DNA of 64,000 nt, taken from positions 1 through 64,000 of the forward strand of contig NC_037326.1 of assembly GCF_000143535.2 (NCBI RefSeq), given 5' to 3'. The position numbers and the translations under genes are program-made. The DNA comes from Botrytis cinerea B05.10. Its lineage: Eukaryota; Ascomycota; Leotiomycetes; Helotiales; Sclerotiniaceae. How positions within the stretch are numbered: the stretch's first letter is position 1; every line of letters begins with the position of its first letter. The notes under the pieces were generated by a model that saw nothing but the letters and a program-made list of their open reading frames with translations, did no database searches and was not told where the DNA came from. This document shows positions 48,743 through 60,545 of the stretch, in pieces.

Positions 48743-49294
48743 CTTTCTTTTAAAAGTATTTATCTTAAACTAAAATTAAAAAAATTATTAAATTCTTGAA
48801 AAGTAAAATTCTTTTATTGTATACAAAAATTAGATTTATTTTATTAATACTTTAAAAACGCTTTTTTCAATATTTTATAAAAATATCAAGGATTTTATTA
48901 TATTAATAAAGCGTTTACTTCGTATATTACGGATTCTACTACGATAGAGCCTTTCACTTCCCCTCAATCTTATATATTTACTTTTTTCTCATCTCTTTCT
49001 AAGAAATATATGAAACTGAATGTCCTCTACCGAATCAATAATGATAGTTGGATCCTAGGTACTATACTCAGGTTGTGCTGTAATCTGGTTGCTGATGATG
49101 TAAATCAAGGTTTTGAGACTGGATTAATCAATTGGTATATGATGCTTCATTGTAACTTCAAAGTCTCATCACTCGATTAATATTAATAATGAATTACAGA
49201 GGTGATGGCGAGGCTGAAATTCCCAAGAATGACGCGAAACATTAGCAAGGCTGATTACACGCGCAGTCATGTGGCTCGAGAATTTCGAGGTCAG
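48743..49294. other. Transition from AT-rich DNA to the Ulp1 gene island
   Basis: A+T content drops from about 48890. A G+C-richer pocket (TACGATAGAGC) at 48947 resembles 41271. No coding frame was seen. An in-frame stretch at 49202-49420 consists largely of the tandem repeat listed next. Confidence 0.45.
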
Positions 49295-49354
49295 GTAAGT
49301 GATACTCAGGTAAGTGATACTCTCGTAAGTGATACTCTCGTAAGTGATACTCTC
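49295..49354 (+). repeat. Four tandem 15-bp units, each starting with a splice-donor-like GTAAGT
   Basis: Units GTAAGTGATACTCAG then three of GTAAGTGATACTCTC. The first is preceded by TCAG, making CAG|GTAAGT. A 13-bp inverted repeat follows (ATACTCTCGTAAT at 49347 and ATTACGAGAGTAT at 49384), so the right end can form a hairpin. Confidence 0.85.
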
Positions 49355-49983
49355 GTAATGTGGATGGTGATTCAGATTACGAGATTACGAGAGTATTTCC
49401 CGAGCAATTTCTATCGATAAGGGGTAAGTAAAGCTATAGAAGAGTTCACCTGCCTTGTCAACTGAATGGTCCAATGTATTTAAAGACCAGTTTAGTAGTA
49501 AATCTCTTTTCGGTAGATTTAATGATGTAATTGAATCTGTGGAAATAAGTAAAGTTTATTAGACATCAAGATCCATCTCTCATGGTTCAGTTGCCGGGTG
49601 AACTGTTGAAGGGGACCACAGGACTTTCGAATCAATGGTCAATGCGCGCATAATTTCTCGAACCATTTTCTATTCATGTGCTGCTTGCTACCTTAACAAT
49701 AGTTTAGCATCATCTTATCCTTATCGTCCCTTCCCTCCCTCACTGTGTCAACCCTTTTCTCTTCCCACTCTCACTCTCATCCATTGCTTCTTGTATCACA
49801 TTTGTCAAGAATCAATGCCCATTGTAATCAACATGACTGCTTACAACTACGATTACCACCAGCATCACAAAGACCACAGTGGCAATACGGCAAGGGAAAC
49901 CAACGATCGCGACGAAGAAACGGGAGTGTCGCAAACGCCACGATAACGAACAGAACAAAGAAGATTCAACATTCAGCGATACA

Positions 49984-52900
49984 ATGAAGGAGGCAGTCGA
50001 GAATCTAGTAGAGAAGTCACTAGAGCAATTTACAAGCATCTTTGAATCAACATCCGAAATTACTGCCGAAGCAAGTCAAGATTTGATTGATAGTTGGGAA
50101 GATCTATACCAAAGTTACATCAATAGGGATTGGGAGGCTCAGGATGACGACAATAATGAGAGTTCCAAGGCCGAGGTCGACATCGAGAATGGGCCTTTAT
50201 TTGAGGACTGGATCATTACAAGACTTGAATCCGATATTATATTCAAAACTATGGAGGTCCTTCACCACGATGATTGGCACAAGCTACACAAGGATAAGAA
50301 AACACTGACGGAAAATCTGCGTCAAGTTTTCTCGCTGGACAGCATATGGGAATTGTTCTTTTGGCTGGGTCGAAGGACGATACAATCTCGAGATTCTTTA
50401 CGAAACATCAAATCAGTCCAATCGGAAACAGGTTACACTTTTCCTATTATATTAGAGGCATTAAGAGCAGCGAGGCTGGTGAGGAAGGGGAATCGTAAGA
50501 AAGGTTCAAGAAACGATTTGACTTGGTTTCCGAGGGAAGACACAGAGTGCGCAAAGAGGGAAATTTTGGAAGAGAAGAGAAGGAATGGTGGGGGAAGGAA
50601 GAAGAGAAGAAAGGCGGAGATTATGAAAGATGGATATTGGTCATCGCCTTCCTCGTCGATTGAGTCGACACCGGTGAGAGCAACGTTAAAGAAGCCATGG
50701 ATAGAAAATGGGGAAGGGGGGAGCCAAGAAGATGGAGTGAGAGGTGAAAAAGGTGAAGAGAATGAACAAGTACGAGAAGTGAGCAAAGTCAGCATTCCCA
50801 AAGTCGTGGAACCATCAACTTCATTCATCGCTACAAAATCAACCAAAACATCAACTACAAAGCCAAACTCCGCAGTGAAGTTAAGAAATCAGGCAAATCC
50901 TTCTAGTCCTCTGACCCCAGAATTGTCCCGGAAAGCTTCTCACAATCTATCTTTCCATATACATTCATCATCGCCTGGATACCCAATCGCAACATCCTTG
51001 ACCACAACTGCAACCCCAGCAAATAAGATTGCAGCATCTGCTCCTTCACAAATTGTGAAGAGAAGAGAACATTCTAATGTTGATAAATATGAAACTCTTG
51101 ATCACAATGAGAAGAGAAACGTTTCTCTTGTTCGCCAAGATGTTTCGCCCGTGCCAATTTATGATTCAGATAATGAGGGGTGGGTTGGAGGAGGAGCAGG
51201 AAGCGACATCATGAGCGAAGATGAATCTTTCAAGCTAGCCGATCCTTTCATTCAAAAATCACCAGGCTGGAAAATGGCCCGGGCTTCGAACGAGGATTTG
51301 GAAAACGTATTGAATAAAGAGAGAGAAAGAGAGGGTATAGTTGTGGATGGATTGAATGGAGATAACAAGCGAAAAAGCTCTCTGGCTCACAACTCGGCGC
51401 CGGTGGCAGCGGCAACGAGAGAGGAGAGAATCGAGACATTATTACCGTCGCTACAGGAGCGGAACTCAACATTGTCTTCATCATCCTTACCAAGACCACT
51501 ATCCCTTCCTTGGACTAAAAACGAGAAGATAATCGTCAACCATATCGAGATTGAGGAACGTCATGTATCAAGACTTCGAGGTAAATCATGGTTGGACGAC
51601 GACACGATCAATGCATCGATGTCTATATTAAAAACCCAATCTAATGATTCATCTAGATTTTCTTTGCAATCATCACTACTCCTTGCCGCCTTGGAAAGTG
51701 GAAATTATTGTTTGACATGGGACAAATCTAATGAAGTGTTCAATAGGGATTACACGATTATTCCTATCAATTTCGATAATGTTCATTGGTATCTTGCTGT
51801 TATTGTTGGCTTGAAAAATGTATCACATGTTGATTCTACTTCGACTCCAGCGACTACTACTTCTCATTACCTTCGTCAAGGCCACCCGACTATCCTCACA
51901 ATCGACACCCTCCTTGGTCAAACAGATCACAGCAAAGCTGTTAGTCTATTGCAAACATGGATTATCAAAAGGGCTAAAGCAGAATTCAATCTTGAGATAC
52001 CCAGATCATCTATTAAATGGCAGCATCGATTCGTCACATGTCAACAGAATGGATATGACTGTGGTGTATTTGTAGTCAAACTGTTCGAGCAATTTTTGAA
52101 GTCCCCGGAGAGCTTTTTGAGTATCCTCTTGTTGGATTCAGTGTCGGGGAGAAGGGAAATGTTGGAGAAATTCGAGAGGATGTTATCGACATCGCAGGAA
52201 GGGGGAAGAGACGATGAGAAGGGGGGGGGCGGAGTAATAAGGAGAGTGAAGGAATGTGGTGATGGGGATGATGGCGAACATAACGTCGGTAATAATACTG
52301 GTGTTCTTGACAGGAACCGTCTCCACGGACATGATGTTGTTCTTGATGGGAATCACGGCGAGAACGCTGTTGTCAATGAGCATCATATTGTCAGTGATGC
52401 TGTTATGTTAATCACTAATCCATCCATCCTGAGAATTAGTTCCAAATTGAATCAGAACGAAATTGGAAAACATCACAAATCAGAACACATCCAAGAATCA
52501 ACTAACGAACAATCAAATCCTCTATCAACATCCCTTCAACAACAAGATCAACATTCACATCAATCAACTCATATATCCTCATGGATGAAGATACGACTTT
52601 CAAAACTTGGCATTCTCCAGAAATGTTATGGACCTGATATCAATTTGCTGGCACATTCAGTTGGTCAAAATCCAGAAGAGGAAGAAGACTTTGTAATAGT
52701 TTTGAAAGAGCAATGGGACTACTTGATCGCATCTAGTGGTCTATCTCTTTTAGAGTTTACGCTAGTATCTTCACCGTCTCTCAATACTCATTGTAAGTTG
52801 TTTGTCCTGTTTTATTTCAATCGAAAGACCTTTCGCTGTGAGAGCCTTTTGCTTCACTCTGAGTAAGTCTAGTGGATAATTACTATTCCCTTCTCGAAAG

Positions 52901-53607
52901 TTTTGCTCTAGTAAGCAGGCAGCTATTCATATGAAAATATAGCCTTCTCTTTTAAGTCTGTATTTATTTAATGGTAATAAGAGTAAAAACACTAATCCCA
53001 TCTATTTCTTGCAGTAAACGGATCTGCATCTCACAACTCCCACAAAAGAGACTTTGAAACCTTCTCTATGGACGGCAGTGAGAGCAAAGAAAGACGACCA
53101 TCATTCAAGCTATGCAATCCCGTCCAAGAAGAATTATCTAGCATCAAAATCATCAAAACAATGGTTGTCTCTATTCTCAACTATCTTGATAGTCTTATCG
53201 AGAAAGCAACGATAGCAGTCGCAAATGAGAAGAGAAAACATTCACGTATGCAGAAGATGAGACAAGCTATCATAGAGAAGGTTTTGGGAGGCGATAACGA
53301 TGATAGATTGGGCGGAGACGAAAGTGAGTTTAGGGAATTGTGTTTGAATGGGTTGGAAGGAGAGATTGATAGAGGGGAAGAAAGGGTCAACGCTATAGAA
53401 AGGATGCTGGAGTGTATTATAGGGGAAAATTCGGGAGTGAGATGTACGAAGGATGAGGCTGAAGGAGACAAATATAGTAAAGGGAATATGCAGGTAAATG
53501 AAAATGGCTGTGGATATGAGTATGAGAAGTGGTGTGCAGTTCTTTGGGGCGTGGAAAAAATGAAAAGGGAATTGAAAGAGATAATGAATAGAGAGAAGTT
53601 GAAGTAG
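49984..53607 (+). CDS. Ulp1/SENP-family SUMO protease-like cysteine peptidase (C48)
   Basis: Two exons, 49984-52792 and 53015-53607, give 1,133 residues. The 222-bp intron has a GTAAGT donor, a CACTAAT branch point and a TTCTTGCAG acceptor. Residues 1-490 are mostly charged or Ser/Pro-rich and probably disordered, apart from a helical part near 20-190. The peptidase domain is at about 500-720: RLRGKSWLDDDTINA, HWYLAVIVG with His601, ILTIDTLLG with Asp641, and CQQNGYDCGVFVVKLF with Gln687/688 and Cys693. The catalytic set is complete. A C-terminal region adds an acidic stretch and, in exon two, a coiled-coil-like Lys/Glu-rich helix. Ulp1 peptidases remove SUMO or related modifiers; the exact substrate is unknown. 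The frame is open upstream to 49837 with only a GTG (49879), so the first ATG, 49984, was used. A short frame from 49815 (MPIVINMTAYNYDY) overlaps and may be an N-terminal exon. Confidence 0.85.
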
Positions 53608-55140
53608 TTAGTGTGAATGTTTTGGACATCTGTATATAATACAGTCAGTTTATATCGCTTCTTTCTCTATGCATAATTTTTTATGTCGTATTTGAAGCCT
53701 ACTTTCGTGTGATTGGATTGAAGTGGGCGAAGGAGAAGGTTGAGATCGGGATCGAAAATCAAGTTCCTAAGAGATGTGTTGATTTACGGGAGCAAAAAAA
53801 AGCTAGTCAAAGAGAGTCGCTATGATCAGCAGCAGCAGTCCAAGTTCTCGAAGTCGAACCGCCATAAAGACACGATTCCGGGCGAGAAGTGAAGCCTTCA
53901 CCGACGATTGAAACCTATTCCGACCGTATTCAAGGATTGGTACAATATGCTTCAGATTCACAAGAATTATTTAGCAGTAGCAGTTAACAGAGCCAGGTGG
54001 AGCCGATGTAGATGATCAAGTGATCAACTATCAGAATCATAATCTGTGAGTTGTATAGTTGCGATCTGTCACAAAGTTGTATTTATATATGCTTATCACC
54101 AAAATTGTATACAAGATCTATCGAAGTTAAGTGAGTACAAAGGGGCTATTAAAAGAGCTAGTCTCTTTCACATTCGATTAGGTGATGTAGTGGCTATTGA
54201 ATTGAAATCGTTCACCTACGTCACATTAAGCCAAGGAGGAAATAGATCCTTGAGGGATCTTTTTATTTGTTATATAATAAAGCATCGCTTAAATCAAGCT
54301 AGTCTCAAACTATGGTGAGTGTGATGAGATGTCACTAGGCACGTGATATTCGTCACAGCGATACGAAATATGACATGCATATTCTTGTACGATAAATGGA
54401 GATATCCTCCGCAAAGTATATTGTCACGAAGACCGCTGTCATGCCATGCCCCATTGAGAGTCGAATCAGTCTATCTGAAATTGTGCTTGCCGCGAAAGAG
54501 TCTGTGAAGATAAAATTATACCGCGATGACCATGGGGATAATATATAATAAGCGCGATATCGACTGAGCACTAATAATCTGATGGAATGAGATGCTGGTT
54601 GGTCCATCAGGCCTAATGGGTGTGATAGTATGGCAGGATACTTAGTCAGTGACGCATTGCATAACTACATAAAGGCAATAACTAGGCGGTAAGATAAATT
54701 GGCGCATAGGGCGTGTTATTGAAATGTTCCACCTTCCAAACTCCCTCAAAATCTCAACGAAGTATTGCTTGCCGCTCTCTCGAACCTCATAAAATCTATC
54801 ACCATGTGTGCGTGCAGCGGTATATAGCTTCCACAGGCTTATTAGAAAGCCAGCCCATTGAGCCTTTAATTTACTTGTCACTTATCAATTCCCTGCGTGT
54901 TTCAAAGTTAATCTTTTAGAGGAAGAAAGATAGTCTGATTATTCTGTTGATGGTAGTGCTGAATAAGAACAATACAGGAGATAGGTACCTGAATGTTCAA
55001 TCTTATCTAATAAATTATAGCTGGAATCTATTACATACAAACAGACAGATTGCTATCACTTGTGTATAAATATTTATATATAAATCAGCAAATTGTATAT
55101 TACAAAAACATGAGTGCTTCACCAATTCAATTTTTGAATT
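53608..55140. other. Non-repetitive spacer after the Ulp1 gene
   Basis: 1.5 kb of mixed composition, unlike the AT-rich blocks. Only short frames exist (for example 54046-54318 plus, starting GTG, and 54642-54881 minus), and none has recognisable features. It could hold an untranslated or multi-intron gene I cannot resolve, or the remains of one. A CAG-repeat patch lies at about 53829. Confidence 0.4.
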
Positions 55141-55372
55141 TTGATTTTATTCAAGAAGATTTGTTGGGGTTAATATAATCTCTTTTTAGTTTAGTACTTT
55201 ATTTTATTATAAAATCGTAAGCTACTTTATCTCAAATTATATATTATAAAGCCTGGAATATAATATTCTAGAAATTCTTAATTTTATAAATCTAATAGAA
55301 AAGTATATTATTTCCTATGTTCTCTTTTATATTTTTTTTAATTTATTATATTTCTTATATGTTTAATTAATA

Positions 55373-56167
55373 TAAATTCGTAAAAGCAAACTAAATGATC
55401 ATATACTCTATATATTATATAATTATATATCTCTATAATAAATCATTTTCATGACTACAAATTTATAAAATTCTTTTAATTGATTGTAAATAATATATAA
55501 AACTTTTCATTGATTAAAATTTAGTTTTTTAGTTGAATATAGAAACATTATTAAAACTTAATTTTTCCGATTAAGTAAAAAACAAAACCCAAGAAAACTA
55601 TTTCAATTTAATATATAATCTTAAAAAAAAGAAAATTCAATTAGAAAAAAAGTGATTAAATTAAAATAATAAAAAGCTTTTACAAACACTATTATTAATT
55701 TTAAAATAAGCTTTATAATAGTAGTGAAATTAATTAATTGAATTGAAAGAATTGAAGAAAGGTATATTTGAAGGTGTATTCATAAACAGAGAGATTAATA
55801 CCTAAGGTATAATTGTCTTAGACGTTTTTCAATATTAGAATCAAATTAGAATCTATTTAAGAACTTATAAAAATAAACTAAATAAGGACCTAAATAAAAA
55901 CCTAAATAGAATACTAAATAAGAAATTACTATTCTATTATTATATTATATTATATTAAATATTAAATATTAAATATTGGAATTAGAATTAGATTAAAACT
56001 TATATATAAGATTTTGTATTATAATAAAATTAGTTGTTAAAGAAAAAGAATTTGAAGTTTATAATTTTATAGAGTTTTAAAATTATTATAATAATTAAAA
56101 AGAAAAAAGAAAAAAGAAACTTCTATAATTTATAGTTTGAAAATTCTTTTTCCTCAATGACTTATTT
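55373..56167 (+). repeat. Asymmetric-ended repeat family, 0.8 kb copy
   Basis: The left end AAATTCGTAAAAGCAAAC at about 55375 and right end AGTTTGAAAATTC, then CCTCAATGACTTA at about 56155, are in the same order as at 12354-12696. The middle includes a tandem TATTAAATATTAAATATT run (55955-55975). It is non-coding. Confidence 0.55.
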
Positions 56168-57718
56168 AATAGATATATGAAAATCATTATTTATTTATAT
56201 TTTACATTCTTTCAAAATCCTTTTATTAATTTATATTTATATTATTTCTCTGACTTCTTTCAGATCTCCTAACAGTATATATTATATATTTAATTATTTG
56301 AAATTAAATACTTTTTTCAATATCTTCTATAAATTAATTATACTATTCAGCCTGAATAATATTAATCGTTTCTGGAAATCCATGATAAATAATCTTAGGG
56401 ATAAAAAAGAGTAATATAAGATATAAAATCAAAATTTCTAATAAATATCTAGAAAACTAAAATTATTCAACCTCTCAATTGATTTATTAGATTAAAGATG
56501 TTACTTATTAGAGGTTTATCCTAATAATAATCTTACTATTCATAGTATTGAAGTATAGATAGTAGTTACTAATTAAAATCACATTTAAAATAATTATTTT
56601 ACTACTTTTATTGAAATATAAAAATGTAAAAGTTTATAATTTTGTTTATTTTATTAATAAATTTCAATGTTTTTATAAAGTTCTTTTTTGAGAGTTTTAA
56701 TTATATATTTTATTATACATGAAAAATACTAAGAATAAACTATTTAATTTTTGATATAATTAAATTGATTCTTAATTCAATTATCTAATTATATATATAA
56801 GAGAATTAGAATTTATATTATTGAAGCTATAAAACAAAAGTAATAAAACGACTGTTTTAAATTTAATTTTAATGAGTGACTATTATCTATACTTAATAAC
56901 TATATAAGAATTATAGTACTATATATATAAAAGTAAATTTTTTTTATTTAAAACCCGATTCAAGTTGTATAATTAATATATATTCTTATATATAATATTC
57001 TTAATATTATAATATCATAGTATAGATTGAAAACTTTTAATAGAATTATTTGAATTAGTTAATTTGAGCTAATGTAAATTGAATAAAACAAATTTTTAAA
57101 AATAATAGCTATATAGAATAAGCTAAAAGCTTCTAAAAAAAAACTATAATACTAATCTTAAAACTATGATTTTTTGTAAAGAACTAAAGTTTATATAATA
57201 TAAATGTTCTTAAAATTTATATAATTAATTTTATGAAGCTTATGATACTTAGAATAAACCTATTATTATTGAAATTATTCTAATACTATAGTTCTTATAA
57301 TGTAATAATATAATTAATTCTTTTATATAAAATTATTTTGTTGTTATCATTTAATATTAATGAATCAATTTCATCTATAATCTTTCAATAAAATTTCTTT
57401 CAAAAGAATAAATATATTTGATATATTTAATATTAATAAACCAACTTCATCTATAAACTTTTAATAAAATTTCTTTTTAACTCTTTAGAATAATAATTAT
57501 ATTTAAATTATATTTAAATTATACTTTTTTAAAACCAAGAGGTTCGAGGGCTCGTAGGCTCATAATATAATTTATTATTATATTTGATATTACTTTAAAC
57601 TTTCTATTTCAATTTTCAATAAAAGCTTAATACATATTAATATAAAAGAATAATAAAAAATTACTTTTTTTTGTTTTTATAATATAATATTATAGAGATC
57701 TTTAAAATTATTCAATAT
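56168..57718. other. AT-rich DNA, mostly featureless
   Basis: No coding frame was found. Two near-identical tandem segments (ATTAATGAATCAATTTCATC at 57355 and ATTAATAAACCAACTTCATC at 57429) form a roughly 75-bp direct duplication. A small G+C island (GGTTCGAGGGCTCGTAGGC) lies at 57541-57559. Confidence 0.45.
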
Positions 57719-57780
57719 ACAACGTAGTTTATTATTCAGCGGATTATATTATTAGACAGATCATTTTAAAGTATATCAAA
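57719..57780 (+). repeat. Left-end fragment of a Fot1/pogo-like element
   Basis: CAACGTAGTTTATTATTCAGC followed by AGACAGATCATTTTAAAG resembles the doublet-bearing left ends at 20836 and 60546. The rest of the element does not follow. Confidence 0.4.
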
Positions 57781-57959
57781 ATTAGTTATTTTTAAACATT
57801 CTTATTTTGATAATCAATTATCATTTTTGAAAAATAAATTCAAATAATAATAAAATTTGTGTTTTTTTTAAAATCGAGTTTCTACCCTAATATTTTTATT
57901 ATATTCAATTAAAACTTGAAAATATTACAATTTTCATTATAAAAGAAGTATTCTTATGA

Positions 57960-58360
57960 TGGATTCGTAAAAGCAAATCAAGTAGAAATGTACTCATATA
58001 TTATGTAATCATATATCTCTATAACAAATCATTTCATATTTACAGATTTATAAAACTCCTTCTGATTAATTATAAATGATATATCAATACTAAAATAGAG
58101 TTATTCTAATTAATAAGAAATTTAAATAGTTATAAAACTTCAATTCAATATATAATCTTTTTAATGTATATAAATTAATTATTAAAAATATATTCTATTA
58201 AAGTTTATTATATGCTTTTCAAATATATTATTTTTATTATTCTTTGAATTCTAATTGTAAAGTTATATATTAATATAGATATCTTATCATGAATCTAATT
58301 AGCTATCAAATCAGAATCTTAATATCCTTGATTAGTAAGCTGTCAGATTATATAAGTGAG
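57960..58360 (+). repeat. Asymmetric-ended repeat family, left part
   Basis: It begins GGATTCGTAAAAGCAAATC and matches 62650-63060 for about 400 bp (shared segments with TATGCTTTTCAAATATATT and AGCT(A/G)TCA). Its right end is missing or lies in the copy ending at 58915. Confidence 0.6.
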
Positions 58361-58367
58361 AATTAAA

Positions 58368-58450
58368 AAGAGAATTAGAAAGAGGATTAGCAAGAGAATT
58401 AGAAAGAGAATTAGAAAGAGAATTATAAAAAGATTTATGAGATTTGAAAG
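58368..58450 (+). repeat. Purine-rich microsatellite (AGAATTAGAA units)
   Basis: Imperfect repeats of AGAATTAGAAAG are followed by tandem GGTCTTGA / GGTTTTGA units up to about 58485. Confidence 0.6.
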
Positions 58451-58528
58451 GTCTTGAGGTCTTGAGGTTTTAAGGTTTTGAAGTTTTAAATTTTAATTAC
58501 ATCTTTGATATTATTAATATTATTATAG

Positions 58529-58915
58529 ATTCTTAAAAGCAAATCAAATAGAAATGTACTCTATATATTATATAATCATATTATATTTCCATAATAAATT
58601 ATTTTTAAATTTACAGATTTCTAAATCTCTTTTAATTAGTTATAAATAATATATCGATACTAGAATAAAATTATTCTAATTGACAAAATTATTAAATTTA
58701 AATCTTAATATTTTTAATCAATAAATTAATAAACTCTAAAAATAGATTATTATTATTTATAATTAAATCTCGAGCGTAATAAGAATCAGGAGTTTAAGGG
58801 CTGGCTTTTATAAAGATTAAAGAAATAAAATTAAGATTTTATATATCTAAAAAATAAGAAAAAGAAAAACTACTATGAGTCTACAGTCTGAAAAATTCTT
58901 TTCCCCCGACGGCTA
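58529..58915 (+). repeat. Asymmetric-ended repeat family, complete short copy
   Basis: The left end is ATTCTTAAAAGCAAATC, and the right end is AGTCTGAAAAATTC, then CCCCCGACGGCTA. About 390 bp, and non-coding. Confidence 0.6.
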
Positions 58916-59636
58916 ACAACTCTTATATTAGTTTTAATTTGAATAAAAGAATAGATTTTTATAATATTTTAATAGTCAAACTTTATACATTCAGCTTCTT
59001 AAGTTTTTATTAATAGATAAAGAAATCATATAATCATATATAAACGAGTTTTATAAATAAATTGAGAAATTAATTTGATAATATAATCTATTCGATAATA
59101 AACTATATATAATTTATTCGATAATAAACTATATTATCTTTAATTTAATATTATTATATAATTCTTTAACTCATTACTATTGAAACTATGATTTATTTAT
59201 TATTTTTAAGTACTTAATATATATCATTTCTATTTCAAACTATTTCCTTTATAGTTAATTTTAATAAGTTTTAAAAAACATAATAAATTTATTTTTAACT
59301 AATCAATTGTTATATTTATTTTATCGAGTATAAAGTTTATATTTCTCTTTTTGAAATATACAAATTATATATTATAAGCTCCCTCATGAGATATATTAGT
59401 TATATATGAATCAGTAGAAATTGAGATTAATTCTTTTATATATTATTATTCGAATAATTTTCATTCATTAATTAGAAGAAGAAAATCTTTAATAGATTAA
59501 TTAGAGATAAACTCATTGTTAAACTAAAATTTAAAAGTCTCTTAAAGATAATACTTTTTCTATATATAAAAGAGATTCTCAAGAAGAAAAGAGAAAATCA
59601 GAATTAGTAATTTTCGCTCTATTCTCTCTAATAAAC

Positions 59637-60381
59637 TAGCCGTCGGGGAAAAGGAATTTTTCAGACTATGGAATCATAGAAGTTTTTTATCTTTCTTTTC
59701 TTATTTTTAAGATATATTCTCTTTTTTTATTCTCTTTTTTATTCTCTCTTTTATTCTCTCTCTTGTTCTCTTTCTAATTCTCTTTCTTATTTTCACATTC
59801 TAATTCTTTTTCTTATTTTTACATTCTAATTCAGATTCTAATTTAGATTCTAATTCAGATTCTAATTCAGATTCTAATTCAGATTCTAATTTAGATTCTA
59901 ATTTAGATTCTAATATTGAAAAAATATTCAAAGCAATTATATCTAAGGCATTTATATCCTTTACTTATCAATATACTTTTGAATATATCTTCTTACAATT
60001 CAATCTATTCAATTTATTGATTTTATCATTATTATAGAGTTTATTCTAAAACTAATTAAATTATTAAAAAGCTTTCAATTGTTTTAATTTAATTATTTCT
60101 TTTTCAATTGAATTTTCTTTTCTTTTAAGATTGTATATTGAATTTCGTGAAATCTATTATTCTATTTGATTGGAATAATTCTATTCTAGTATTAGTACAT
60201 TATTTATAATCAATTAAAAGGGGATTTCAATTAAAACAATTCTATTCTAGCATTAATATATTACTTATAATCAATTAAAAGGGGTTTTATAAATCTACAA
60301 ATATAAAAATGGTCTGCTATATAGATATATGATTATATAATATATTAGTACTTTTCCACTTCGTTTGCTTTTACGAATCCA
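59637..60381 (-). repeat. Asymmetric-ended repeat family, minus-strand copy with a minisatellite
   Basis: It begins TAGCCGTCGGGGAAAAGG and ends CTTCGTTTGCTTTTACGAAT, the two family ends in reverse. It contains the pyrimidine-rich ATTCTCTTTCT microsatellite (59710-59820) and the 12-bp minisatellite at 59824-59914. Confidence 0.6.
59824..59914 (+). repeat. Minisatellite of 12-bp units (ATTCTAATTCAG / ATTCTAATTTAG)
   Basis: About seven and a half tandem copies of ATTCTAAT(T)(C/T)AG. The only variation is C/T at one site, a CA/TA difference. Confidence 0.85.
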
Positions 60382-60545
60382 TTAATTATTTTTTAAATTC
60401 TTATTAACTAAGTTATATAAATAGGAAGTTAAGCTCTTATCAAAATAATTAAATTTATTGATAAAATAGATGAAAATCTTATAATGTTTTCAATATTTTG
60501 ATTCATTTATATAAATTTCTGAGAATTTTAAAATATAAAAAATGT

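Noticed and set aside
54046..54318. 90-codon plus-strand frame after the Ulp1 gene
   Set aside because: Starts with GTG, no splice-consistent extension and no family feature.
54642..54881. 79-codon minus-strand frame
   Set aside because: Composition is ambiguous and no neighbouring exon continues it; not enough to call a gene.
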